A DNA stretch of 64,000 bases from Metallyticus violacea (Eukaryota > Arthropoda > Insecta > Mantodea > Metallyticidae), in assembly GCA_030762175.1 (NCBI GenBank), contig CM060846.1, forward strand, positions 303,772,512 through 303,836,511, written 5' to 3'. The position numbers and the translations under genes are program-made. Of the stretch, positions 11,085-22,400 are shown piece after piece. Within the stretch, counting starts at the first letter, position 1, and each line of letters opens with the position of its first letter. The notes below the pieces were generated by a model that saw only the letters and a list, made by a program, of their open reading frames with translations, did no database searches and was not told where the DNA came from.

Positions 11085-11150
11085 AATATCGAGGGACAGG
11101 TTTCGAAGAGACATCCTCTCCATCTGCTACCAACTGGACGACTGGTATGA
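11085..11150 (-). ncRNA. Degenerate hammerhead-like motif, PLE-C
   Basis: Minus strand: CAGATGG (11126-11120) where CTGAAGA is expected, stem II GAGAGG...CTCTTC, GAAA (11104-11101), CCTGTCC. The core is mutated, so probably inactive. Confidence 0.35.
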
Positions 11151-11154
11151 GAAA

Positions 11155-11706
11155 CTAACATCTATGAGGACCTGTGGCTCCATCCTGGTGGTGTTTTTTC
11201 TTTATAAACTGGAAATTGGTATTACATTCTCCTATAATGTCCAAATTCATAAGATGATCTCTATGTTTATGAATATAAATCTTCTCCCATGTGTCCAATT
11301 CTGTACGTATGTGTGCTTCTTTAAGTAAATTTATTTCTCTTTTTATGTTGCGATTGTCTTTCCAAAAATGGTGTTCCACTGCTGACCTATCAATCTGTTT
11401 GTACTTAATGTTCCTGAGATGTTCCTTTAACCATGTTAATATGTTTCTTTTAGTTTTTCCAACATATATCTTATCACATTCTTTACATGTTATTTTGTAA
11501 ATGCCTGACTTTTTTGGCTGTGGAATATTATTAAAACTGTTGTCCACTAAAACATTTTTCAGAGTGTATCTGTTAATGGGTGCCAATTTAATGATAATAT
11601 CTTTAAAAATTTTTTGGAATTTATTCATAGCTACTGGATGGTAGGTGAATTTTTTAAAAACTGGTCTATCTTTTTCAGTTAATAGTGTAGTGGTATTCTT
11701 GATCAA
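11155..11706 (-). CDS. PLE GIY-YIG endonuclease fragment, open frame of 183 aa
   Basis: Connector FTYHPVAMNKFQKIFK (20-35), GIY (68-70) with CxxC insert (CKEC, 74-77), YVG in place of YIG (81-83), KTKRN and EH (95-96), then TWEKIYIHKHRDHLMNLD. The GIY-YIG endonuclease of PLEs nicks target DNA for priming. The frame is uninterrupted although RT lies in another frame upstream, so it is a fragment, not a working element. Confidence 0.75.
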   Translation of the reverse strand: MIKNTTTLLTEKDRPVFKKFTYHPVAMNKFQKIFKDIIIKLAPINRYTLKNVLVDNSFNNIPQPKKSGIYKITCKECDKIYVGKTKRNILTWLKEHLRNIKYKQIDRSAVEHHFWKDNRNIKREINLLKEAHIRTELDTWEKIYIHKHRDHLMNLDIIGECNTNFQFIKKKHHQDGATGPHRC

Positions 11707-11784
11707 TTTCTTCTTTAGGAACCTATTAAGTTTTTTGTTTACTAAATTTTTGTTAAAACCATTTATAAAGGGAATCTCCTGTAT

Positions 11785-12120
11785 CTACTGAAATTCTTTT
11801 TTGTATTCTTCTTTATTAATTGGTAAATTCACCAGTATTTTTGTTAAGCTGTTGAAAATTGAGTGCTTGTGAGCTATGGGGTCAAACCCATTTGATTTTA
11901 TATAGTTATCTGAGTGCATATCCTTTCTATAGATTCCATATTCTAGATTTCCATGATTATTATTAATTTTTATATCTAAAAACAGCAACATTCTCTTTGT
12001 TTCTGTTTCCAGCGTGAAGGATATATTCCTGTCTTGTATACTGAAAAGCTTCAAAGCATCTTCAACAAATTCTTTTTTCACTATACTAAAAATGTCATCA
12101 ACGTATCTGTACCGGCATTT
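11785..12120 (-). pseudogene. PLE reverse transcriptase C-terminal part
   Basis: Begins at the intact catalytic box YRYVDDIFSIV (about 12115-12083), then FSIQDRNISFTLETET and LLFLDIKI, the RT palm end and thumb. No start is expected because the copy is 5'-truncated. The frame breaks between 11785 and 11706. Confidence 0.75.
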
Positions 12121-12139
12121 AAACTCTCATAATTTCCAC

Positions 12140-12500
12140 CTTCCCACATTATTTTAAACACTATTTTTGGAAAGACAATCACGACATAAAAAGAGAAATA
12201 AATTTACTTAAAGAAGAACACAGATGTACAGAATTGGACACATGGGAGAAAATTTACATTCATAAACATAGAGATCATCTTATGAATTTGGACATTATAG
12301 GAGAATGTAATACCAATTTCCAGTTTATAAAGAAAAAACACCACCAGGACGGAGTCACAGGTCCTCATAGATGTTAGTTTCTCATACCAGTCATCAAGTT
12401 TGTTGAAGATGGAGAGGATGTCTGTTCGAAATTGGTCCCACCATATTTAAAAATAAATGAAGCATAAGAGTGTGTCAGACAACAGATTAATTACAGTTTA
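12140..12500 (+). mobile_element. Penelope-like copy C', plus arm (3' end only)
   Basis: Repeats the C-terminal codons of PLE-C on the opposite strand (TWEKIYIHKHRDHLMNLD near 12241) and ends with a hammerhead-like motif (TTGAAGA 12403-12409, GAAA 12428-12431) and terminal module TAAGAGTGTGT. First core base C is T. Confidence 0.75.
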
Positions 12501-12640
12501 CATTACTCTATCCTGTTTGCTTATATATGGATATTATTATTTCAAGAAGCATTTGTTTCATTTCCTTATAGACAAGGTTTACTATGATAATGAAAAAAAT
12601 GTAAATTATAATTAACTATTATGTTACACACTATTTATAT

Positions 12641-12937
12641 GTCGGTCCTGATGGTGTAGTGGTTAACATACTTGCTTCCTATACCCAAGATCGCGGGTTC
12701 TAACCCGGCCAGGACCGATGGATTTTTTCGGGCGTAAAAATCCTAAGTATGGCTTCCTTCGGAAGGGAAGTAAAGCCATGGGTCCCGTGTTGTACATTTA
12801 CGGCATGAAAAAGAACCTCAAGCCTGAAAGAGAGGCCTCTGAGCAAAATTTGTCGGCTGTTTCACACCCTGAGTTGAATGGGACGCTGATGACCTGAGAT
12901 GTTAAAGATTGTCCATAAATAAATCAATCAAAAAAAA
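12641..12937 (+). mobile_element. SINE family 2 copy
   Basis: Full-length, with TGGTGTAGTGGTTA and GGTTCTAACCC boxes. Perfect 11-bp target duplication ACTATTTATAT at 12630-12640 and 12938-12948. Confidence 0.92.
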
Positions 12938-12949
12938 ACTATTTATATA

Positions 12950-14850
12950 TTATACTGTGTAATGTTGTCTGTGTGTGTTGAGAAATTGAGTAGTTTATAT
13001 GTTGTCACTTTTATCATAAATTTTATTTTACACGTTGAAATGGCTTAACTGTGTATAACACCATATTAAGCTGAAATAAATGAAATGAAATAAATATAAC
13101 TGTGATATATTGTGAAGAGTTTTGATGGAAGATGCCAATTTTGAAACGGTTTTGGTTGGTGGAGGATGCAAAGTTGTAGCCTATACTTCAGCATAAAAAA
13201 CATCTCAGAGTATTTTTCCCAATTTGGTCAGCCCCCACTCAACAGAAATGAGAGACGATATTAGTTGATAGTTGTCATAATAAACGTATGATGTAACATT
13301 GTACATTCTGTGATTGTACAAAACTGCTAACCACTTGGCTTTACTGAAGCCAACAGGGTTCACAAATATAAGAGTACAACCCAGCAACACTTCAAAAATT
13401 CAAAATGTGATTGTTTGTGATTGACTCGCTTAAAATTAAATGATGCCATGTAGTGCGAGAAATCAGCACCCTTAGGTGACCCTATCAGATTCCAACTACC
13501 ATCCATAAATCTTGTCTCTCGCTTTTCTCCTCTTGGTTACTACAGTGATTATTTGTGTAATTCTTCCCTTCTAACTTTGAACTATAGCAAACAGTTAACA
13601 TCAGAAACATTCTTATTCTAAAATGATACATTAGAATATATATATATACACACACACATGCTATTGATAAAAATATATAAAATATAATAAAATAAAATAT
13701 TATATTTCACCTACTAATAATATATACATGCTATTGATAAAAATATATCAAATATAATAAAATGTTTACAACATATGTAATACTTTAAAGGAGGCCAGCC
13801 ACAAATACTGTTTAGTTTGCCAAACTGATGTATTGGCCCTCAAACCACAGGATGAATTCCCTCATAACAGTCACAATTGTTATATCAATTTTTTTTTTAA
13901 ACAAATGTTTCTTTTGGGTGTTTACTCCAAATTGCACTATATAAAAATATGCTTGAATTTAGTCTCTTAGTCCATAGAATGTCACATGACTGCAAGGTCA
14001 TAAATACAAGGATGAAGGACTTATAAAGTTGAATGTATAAGTTTCATAAATATCAGCAGAACAAAAATTCACATATTTCATAGTTTTAGGCAAAATTTCA
14101 GTCATACATGTGCCTTAAGCTATGACTTCCTCATCTGTTTTCACAGTTAAATTAGATCTTTCAGCAGATTTATATTAGATAGCTGCTTTATAACACATAT
14201 TCCAAAGATAATAATAGTTCTCAGACTTATTTTGCAATATAAATCAAATAATACATTATTCTGCACTATGCAGTAATGCTAAACATACTCAAAGGAATGT
14301 TACAATGTAGTGTACATTGTTAATTTTTTAACTAAAGTGCCTTTCTGGTACAGTCAAAGAGAGACAGTGTAAAAAAAAACTGGTACAGAGGAAGGGGAAA
14401 ACTAGCTGTTAGTGAATTCAGCTATCTTTGATATATTGGTGAATGACTCCTACCATTTAGATGGGCTAGACCTCCCAGAGAACTATGGGAAGGAAGCATC
14501 AGCAACTGCAGGGTTAGAAAAAAAGGGGAGGAATAACTGCAAACCAGAAGAAGCAGAACTACAACTTCAACCTGCAACAAAAAATGAAGAGTTGTTGCTA
14601 GTCAGCCATCCAGTAGTGCTGAAAAAGTAAAGTAAGTGCTTTAAAAAACTTTTGGAGGTAGTGATCTAGCATATTAAGCTGAAGGCTCTAAAATTGGAGA
14701 GAAAACTTTGCTTATCTCCATCTAAATTCACCAAAAATTCTAGAGAATTCTAAATTATTGCAAATACTTCAATTGTCCAAATAAGAAATACGTGTTATTA
14801 TTGCCACATTGCATTTATTAACATTGGCAGGTCAAACACTTCTTATTTTC
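12950..14850. other. AT-rich intergenic DNA
   Basis: No gene seen. Includes an (AT)n(AC)n microsatellite at about 13638-13660 and a two-copy direct repeat of CATGCTATTGATAAAAATAT (13658 and 13728). A 72-residue frame at 14412-14630 has no recognisable family. Confidence 0.5.
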
Positions 14851-14976
14851 TCTTCACTTGCTGTAAATTACTGGCCAAGGAATGCAGTTCATTCCGGAAG
14901 GCTTAACAAAAAATCTTCACTTGCTGTAAATTACTGGGCAAGGAATGTAGTTCATTCCGGAAGGCTTAACAAAAAA
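14851..14976 (+). repeat. 63-bp unit in two tandem copies
   Basis: Units start at 14851 and 14914 with TCTTCACTTGCTGTAAATTA and end GGCTTAACAAAAAA. Only two point differences are seen, so the duplication is recent. Confidence 0.85.
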
Positions 14977-15059
14977 GGACTATTGTTTCTGTAATGTGGG
15001 CACTGCTTGCTTATCTAACACTCGCCAAATGTTAACATATTCAATGATTTTAATTGATA

Positions 15060-15310
15060 TCATTGTATGATTCAGTTGAACTACACACTCTTAAAGCTGA
15101 GTTGAGAGTTAAGAGCTCAGCTCTTAAAGCTGAGTTGAACTTTAGCCTGGCTGAAGATGGGAACTAAATGTTCTCAAAACTGGTTCCATATATTTATGAA
15201 AAGTAAGTGAAACTTTAAGAGTGTGTAGTTCAACTGAATCATACAATGATATCAATTAATATGATTAGCTTCACTGTGCAAGTTCCAATTTACATTTAAG
15301 TAAGTAAAAA
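15060..15310 (+). mobile_element. PLE terminal foldback with hammerhead-like motif, no ORF
   Basis: Inverted modules GATTCAGTTGAACTACACAC (15070) and GTGTAGTTCAACTGAATC (15221) flank a hammerhead-like sequence. The right end is the shared GTGCAAGTTCCAATTTACAT terminus. No coding part. Confidence 0.75.
15140..15200 (+). ncRNA. Hammerhead-like motif with damaged GAAA
   Basis: CTGAAGA (15151-15157), stem II GGGAAC/GTTCTC, AAAA instead of GAAA, CTGG, TT, and stem I TGG/CCA. Confidence 0.4.
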
Positions 15311-15716
15311 TATTCAATGATGTTAATATGTATGTGTTTACATACTACATAGTAGGTGAAATGCTGTAGTATTTAATTTTGTTATTGCCCTAGCATGAGG
15401 TATTTCATTATCCTAATATCCATAGCCATGATCACCTTCCATTGGAATATTCTCATTCATATTTTGTCTTGCAATTGTGCATGCTATGTTATACAGTATG
15501 ATATATGCCAACTAAGTATACTTGGTATATAATTAACAAACCACTATACTCATATCAAAGCATACCTCAAAATTGTTCCTGTTTCATCCATGTGCTTTAA
15601 TAAGTCCATGTTCCAAAAATGAGCTGCTCTTTTCAACTGCAAGTACCCTAAAATGAGTTGAGAATATCTTGGAACATATAGGGAACATACATAACATCAC
15701 ACTGTAGAGAAAGGAC

Positions 15717-16168
15717 TGAACAACCCTGATGGGCTAGAGTCTTTCCTTTGCATATGCATTACACATAATAGGATAGCAAGGGTTTGTTTGTGGGTTCTAT
15801 CTGCCAAGAATATATGTATATTAATCTGGGTTCTGTTGCCTTGTGTTTCTTAAAAGAACCAGACACAAATCTTTTTAATGTGCTAGAGTTCACGTTGCAT
15901 CATTTTCAAGAACGTGGTTTTTCTTCGGGTGTAATAAGTAACTGGACAACCCTGATGGGCTACAGTCTTTCCTTTGCATGTGCATTACAGATAATAGGAT
16001 AGCAAGGCTTTGTTTGTGGGTTCTACCTGCCAAGGATATATGTATATTAACTAGGTTCTGTTGCCTTGTGTTTCTTAAAAGAATCAGACACAAATCCTTT
16101 TAATGTGCTAGAGTTCACGTTGCATCATTTTCAAGAACGTGGTTTTTCTTCGGGTGTAATAAGTTTGG
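15717..16168 (+). repeat. 226-bp unit in two tandem copies
   Basis: CAACCCTGATGGGCT begins at 15721 and again at 15947; both units end AACGTGGTTTTTCTTCGGGT then GTAATAAGT. The two copies differ at only a few positions. Confidence 0.88.
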
Positions 16169-16258
16169 CAGAAATGGAAATTAGTCTGCTTGTTATTAAT
16201 TTGTTAAGAAACAAATCTTACAGGTGTTGGTGTTACTTTGGAAATAACTCTAGATGTA

Positions 16259-16288
16259 GGAGGAGGAGAAGGAGGAGGTTTTTTTTTT
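16259..16288 (+). repeat. (AGG)n microsatellite and poly-T
   Basis: Purine trinucleotide run followed by nine or more T, adjoining a SINE family 2 fragment. Confidence 0.7.
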
Positions 16289-16385
16289 TATTTTTATTTA
16301 TGGACTCTCTTTAACATCTCAGATCATCAGCATCCCATTGAATTCAGGGCAGAAATGGCCAATCAATTTTGATCAGGGGCAATTT
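16285..16385 (-). mobile_element. SINE family 2, 3' fragment
   Basis: TTTATTTATGGACTCTCTTT then AACATCTCAGATCATCAGCATCCCATT is the inverted 3' end of the family; the tRNA-like head is missing. Confidence 0.75.
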
Positions 16386-16699
16386 AATGTCACTAAGTTT
16401 ATCTTGGTATACTTGGAAATAAAGTAAAGTTTGCCTCCAGGTTATAATGAAGGTGAAATATTGTAAGTTTTACTGACAGTCTGCAGTTATAGTATTGACA
16501 GGTGTATTGGAGTTTGTATCTTTCTTAATAATCTATAAATTAAATATATATGCCCTTTTATTTGTCATTTTTCATATATGGTTGGTATTTCAGTTTTATA
16601 TTTAGTTTGTGAATATAACCTTCATGTAGTTTTGTGCAATATTTATAACACAAGTAATATATTGTGACTAGTGGTGAAATTATGAGTAGAATAGAAGAC

Positions 16700-18560
16700 A
16701 ATTGTATTAAATGAAAGAAACCAAATCAAACACAGAAATGCCATGAAGAAAAAACATGCAACTGTTGAAGAAAGTGTTTTGGTGCCAAATGAACAATTCC
16801 AGCATTCATCTTCACTGGAGAAGAAGCTCAGCCCTCAAATTTAAGTAGGAAAGAACCCCAGCCTTCAGATGCACTTGGAAAAGAAGCCCAAACCTCCACA
16901 TCTACAACTAGTAGTATGAAGCTATCTTTTTACATGAACATTCAGTCCAGGGAGCAAGAGATTAATGATGAATTTACTTTTGTAATAGAGCATAGAGTGT
17001 GAGGAGCAAATTTAAAAAGACAAAAGGTATGCTGAGTGTGAGAGTGAAAGGTTAGCAATAAAAATCATGCAGCAGAGCTATGCTAAAAACTTGAGATAAT
17101 GTGAAAACTGTACATCAAGTTTTAATATTTATCAGCCCCTGAGTGCATTGTGATTCTTCCTTCAGACCACCCTTCCAAGTAAATCAGTCCATGGTGAAGG
17201 GTTTTTAACTATAGGTAAAGGGTTGCTGTCATGGAACAATTTTCAATGATAACGGGATTGCCAGTTTTGAGTTCCAGTAATTAGAGTGAACACTTATATA
17301 AAATTGCTTGGAAAAATAAATAATAAAACAAAAATCTCTGAGGGAGATGCATGAAGCAGTATTACATGCTAATATTGCTGTTAATCCTGAACTCGATGCA
17401 CAAGAACTAATTGACATCGCAGTCTCATATGATGGAATATGGCATAAACATGACCATATTTCTCTATATGGAATAGATATAATAATTTATATGTTAACAG
17501 ATTTAGTTACAGATTTTAAAATTCTTTCAAAATACTGTGAGGCATGTGTATAGAAAAATAAATTCTTCAATAAATGCAGTAGGGAATATAAGGAATAGTT
17601 GAATAAACACCAAGCTAATGGTGAATCGGAATGTAATTTCACTGGTTTCTTCATTGTCATGGAAGCACCTGCAAGGTGAAATTTTTTGGAATAGATCAGT
17701 AACAGCAAGCAGGATTAGATACACACTGTTCTATCAGTTGGAGATGCACAGACCTACAAACATCTTCAAGAATTGTCTGTTTGTGGTCCAGATGTGGAAA
17801 AAGAAGAATGTCTTAACCACATAGCAAAACAGCTGTGCACTGGAGTAATAAATACAGTGGAAAGTTAAAGTAACTCTTGGGGGCAAAAAAACTGGGAGTC
17901 TGAAAGATGACACAATTGTTAAGTTAGCAAATTACTATTGTAAGGCAATAAAAAATAATGCATCAAATATACACACTATCAAGGATACCATTACATGTCC
18001 ACAGACAATAGCCCAATGCTCTTCAAATGTTCAGGCAGCAAAAATTCATGGTGTTTTTTTAATTGGGTTATTGCAAACAGTGAAACACCTCCTAAGTACA
18101 ATAGCAAGGCCATTAAAACAACACAACAAAGGAAACTGTTAACAAAATCATGCCAATGTATCAGCATTTGACTTTTACATAGCTATTGATTTGGTGTGTT
18201 TTCAGCAAAACTCAAAATACAAAAGAATGCTTACATTTTATGATTTGGGCTAAATGCTCTAAAGAAACTTTTATTTCCAAAGAGAAACTTGAAATTTGTG
18301 TGACTTTGGCCATCAGTCATTTTAATATGGGGTGCAAGGCAAGTGAAAAATTTGAAGAAAGTGTGACTGGCAAGGGATTGAATGACTCAGGGAAAAAGAT
18401 CAGTGTACTTGTAACCAAGCTTTACCTGCAAAGAAGAATCAAATCACAAAAGTGCTAAAACTACTTGCAGGATGCTGCAATTGGGAAAAACATCTGTAGA
18501 AAGCAAGAAGAAGGCAACTGTGGATCCGATATATGCAGCTGGGGAGTTTCAACTAAGGTA
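16700..18560 (+). pseudogene. Mutator-like (MULE) transposase relic
   Basis: The clearest block is 17347-17553: EAVLHANIAVNPELDAQELI, IAVSYDGIWHKHDHISLYGI and VTDFKILSKYCEAC, the SxDGTWxKRGxxSxxG...VxDxxxLSxxC pattern of the MULE domain frequent in insects. Later pieces (GPDVEKEECLNHIAKQL near 17790, KNSWCFFNW near 18047, ISHFNMGCKASEKFEESV near 18312) follow in family order with stops between. The first catalytic Asp (SYDG) is kept. Inactive; inverted ends not identified. Confidence 0.7.
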
Positions 18561-19218
18561 CTTGTGATGATTTTTGCCAGTTAACTAAGTAAAACTTTAA
18601 AACTGTTTTCTTGGTGAGGGGGAAAAAACCAACATTTTTGAATGCACAAAATGCTCCACTTGATGCAATTTTAAACCAGTCATTTTTACATCTTCAGGAT
18701 TTGTTTAAGTATGTGTGCATAATAGACTGACATGGTCCTTTTTTCATAATTAGTGTATATTAGCATTAAAAAATATATGAAAAATGAAAGAAAAATGAAA
18801 TTCTCTTTCCTTTGATAAAACAAACTAATTTACAGAGAGTGGTTTAGGATAAGCTTAATACACCAATGTCACTGTATTTACAGTACTACATGAAATTTAT
18901 AGTTATTGTTTCATTTGAAATTTCCAAAAAAGTTATCTTGTGGAGCATTGTTTATTTGTTTAAAAAATTGTTGATATTATTGAGGAAAAAAAAACATTAT
19001 TTCTTGAACCTGCGACATTAGACACACTAAATTTAAAATCTTATCTTTATTACAGTGTAATGTGACAAAAATTCAGCTTGATAGCATCAAAATGTATAAT
19101 TTTAGTAAATTTCATTGGTGCATTGCCTTAAAATAGTTAAATATGGGACTCAGGAACATGGGAATTAAATTTGGAATAATGTGCAATATAAAAGCATTTC
19201 CATTTCTAACTGATACTC

Positions 19219-19224
19219 TTTATT
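19219..19224 (-). terminator. Candidate polyadenylation signal of the HSDL1-like gene
   Basis: An AATAAA hexamer on the minus strand about 90 bp past the stop codon, in the expected orientation. AATAAA-like words are common in this AT-rich DNA, so this is only the nearest plausible choice. Confidence 0.35.
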
Positions 19225-19313
19225 ATAATTTTGTTCACATAAATCACATTTTCTGGATTACTTTCCCTGTGTGTTTTTCCATATATAGTTACTTCTAATA
19301 CAGCATCAACATG

Positions 19314-19490
19314 CTACATTCTTTTGTGTAGTCCTCCTTGCTGCAACTCAGTGGATGATTTAGATGAGACGATATCTTCAGTTATTTTTGTGCTGCTTTG
19401 CTTATGCAGATATTCTGAACGAAAGAAGCGATTCATAGCTGATCCACAATACATCCATACAGAAACAGGAATTGAATTAAACAGCCAAGC
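19314..19490 (-). CDS. HSDL1: HSDL1-like exon 6 (C-terminus and stop)
   Basis: A final 177-nt exon after a ttccag acceptor. It encodes [20 protein letters not shown] and then a polar tail ending KRM and TAG (19316-19314). The hydrophobic aromatic stretch parallels the end of vertebrate HSDL1; the polar tail is longer here. A candidate polyadenylation signal AATAAA lies about 90 bp downstream. Confidence 0.85.
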   Translation of the reverse strand, partial: AWLFNSIPVSVWMYCGSAMNRFFRSEYLHKQSSTKITEDIVSSKSSTELQQGGLHKRM

Positions 19491-22400
19491 CTGGAAATAA
19501 TAAATTTAACATTAGAGTAGGTATTTTATTAGCACAAGGTCACATGTACTGCCAAGCTAGATATATTGCCACAAAAGATGAGTTCATAGGGCAATAAAAC
19601 AAGTGTCTTTTATGATTCATTAATTCATATTTAATCCTGATTTTCTTCCAAGGGCAATAATGTATGTTAATTAGTTAATTTACATATGTAGCTGTAAGGT
19701 CTCATTTATTATGCTGCTGATTAATTTCTTGTCCACATGCTTTAGAAACTATAATGATTATATTGTTTAGGAGGTGTTTTTCAAACTGTGCTTTGCAGAC
19801 CCCTGGGATATGTGAAGTCCTCCTTAGGGAGTTCATTAAGCATTAGAGTACTATTAACAAATTTATTCTTAAACGTATAGATACAAATAATGACTTACAA
19901 ATAAATGAAGATTATACAAATTTACATTCATATTTATTTAGATAAAGTAAATAAAAATCAAATTAAAGGGAACTAATTTGTTCTAAAGGAATTTTCAAAT
20001 GAAAAAGCCAAAAAAGTGGAACAGGTAAAACACTTGTATGTACAGTCATAGATTCCCTTGCAAGAGCACACATCTTTCAGCAACAGAGTGAGGCTCAGAT
20101 TTCCAAAAACTTTGGTCTTTTCAATATTACTTCAATTTGGAATTGAACACAATGAAACATGCATTAATAATCTCATCTGAGTGGAAATATTTAGAACACT
20201 CTTTATGATTTCACTTACATGAGATTTACTCAAGACACGTTTTGTGGAACAATTGTCCACATCCTTAGCTGTTAAACAACTGTTGTTTAATGTATTCTTC
20301 TGTTACTTTGGCTGATTGTAACCATTTTCTTACTTACCTCCTCAACTTCTATAAATGATCCAACAGTCATTTAACAGCTGAAGATGTGGACAATTGTTCA
20401 ACAAAACATGTCCTGAGTAAATCTCATGTAAGTGAAATTATAAAGAATGTTCTAAATATTTTGACTCAAAAGAGATTAACTTTGGTCTTGTTCCACATTG
20501 GACAAGCCAAATGTGATATCATTTGATACAGGATGCAGAGCAAAAAAACCCATTGCACAGCTGCATGGAATTCATGTGATATTTGAATTCTCAGACAGTC
20601 TTGTACTTGCACTATTTCTGAGAAGTTTCTACACTTTTTTTTTAATAGTGCTTGATGCCTGTTTTTGCTACTGAGGCACCACAGGCAGTGGACACTGATG
20701 ATACATGAGATGAAATGATAAATTCAGAAAGGATTATTTTTAAGGAAGGAAGGAAGGATTATGGGCTTAAGTTAAATGTACATCCCCAGCATTTGCCATT
20801 TATGAGGACTGAGGAAAACGTAGTAAAAACCTCAGGGACAACAGTCCTGGTAGGAATTGAACCCCAGACTTTTAGCTCATGATGAGTATGTGCCTTAACA
20901 ACTTTACACTCATGTCTGTAATTTCTAGACCTATGGAGTAGGTTTTTGAAGAGAGTCAGACATAAAAGGAATACTCTGTTCGCATTAGAGTTAGTCTGTG
21001 ATTGTTTGCATAGACTTGTAACTGCATTTCTTTCTCTATCTTTACACTTGATTTCTTATTTTTGGTTTGTTCCCCTTTTTTTTAGCGCCCGTTTTTACTT
21101 CCGAGGCACCACAGGCGGTGGACACTGATGGTGCATGAGACGAAATGATAAATTGGGAAGGATATTTTTAAAAGAAGGAAGCATTCCAGGCCTAAGTTTA
21201 GGGTACTTCCCCAACATTTGCCAGTAATGAGGACTGAGGAAAACCTGGAAAAAACCTAGTGAGGGAGGACAGTCCTGGTGGGATTCAAACCCCAGACCTC
21301 CCGCTCATGAGTCTGCGCCTTAATGACCTTGGCCACCTGTGGTAGTTTGTTCCTTTGTTTATTTGTTTATTTGCAGTAAAATTGATTTATGAATTTGTCC
21401 CCTGATCACAAATGGACAACTGAATGAATCTAAAATGAAAGAGTTATATTTGCAGCAAAAATATTTTTCATTTAGTTTCCTTAATAAGTTTATCATTGTA
21501 GCAAGGAATATCTGTCCATGGGCTTCCCAGAAGACAAGCAACTCCTGTAGTGTGTATGTTATGTTATGTTCTCCAACAACCATGAAACCATCAAAGTTGC
21601 AAAGACATTCCAAAACTTAAACATAAAGAACATGCCACAAAAGCACAGATTCTTTTCAGAATTAAGGATTAGAAACTTTGTAAAGCAACAAAATGATAAA
21701 AGACTTCAAGTGGATGTAAAATGAAAGTGCTGTAAGGGCTTCATTTGAAGTTTTTAAACTTGTTGCTGAAGAACTTATCTTAGTGGCTGCAAAAATCATG
21801 GTTTCTACATTAATAAGTGAGGAAGCTGCCAAAGACATTTTTAAATATCTTGGTCAAATGACCAAGATACCAACTAAGATGCAAACCATCTGTTTGTTAG
21901 AAAATATTTGGGTGGAGTTATTAGAAAGAGCCTGCATGTTACCCTTTTGCTCTGCAACTGGATGAAAACACAGACATTACAAACATAGCAACCTTGATGT
22001 ACTATGTTACAATATAAGCATCTAAAACTATTCATAAGAACTCAAATCTTCCCTTCCTATTTGGTGCACACTACAGCTAAAGATGTGTTTAACAGTTTAA
22101 ACAAATTTATATGTCATAAAATAGACTAGTTGAAATGCATTGGAATTTGCACAAATGGAACATGAGCAATGTCTGAAGGACTTACTTGCAGCATATGTAA
22201 AATTGATTGATTGATTTATTTATGGACGCTCTTTAACAGCTCAGGTCATCATCGTCCCATTCAACTCAGGGCGTGAAACGGCCGACAAATTTTACTCAGA
22301 GGCCTCTCTTTCAGGCTTGAGGTTCTTTTTCATGCCGTAAATGTACGACACAGGACCCACGGCTTTACTTCCCTTCCGAAGGAAACCATACTAAGGATTT

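Larger units (their letters stand above)
11020..12135 (-). mobile_element. Penelope-like copy C (minus strand)
   Basis: Minus strand from a truncated RT at the YVDD box (about 12110) through GIY-YIG to a hammerhead-like motif and terminal module near 11020-11150. Joined head to head with an inverted partial copy at 12140-12500. Confidence 0.85.
20169..20478. mobile_element. ORF-less inverted hammerhead pair
   Basis: Arms about 20169-20275 and 20370-20478 are inverted copies (AGTAAATCTCATGTAAGTGA side outward) around an 85-bp spacer. No protein-coding content. Downstream of the HSDL1 exon 6 acceptor, inside intron 5. Confidence 0.75.
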
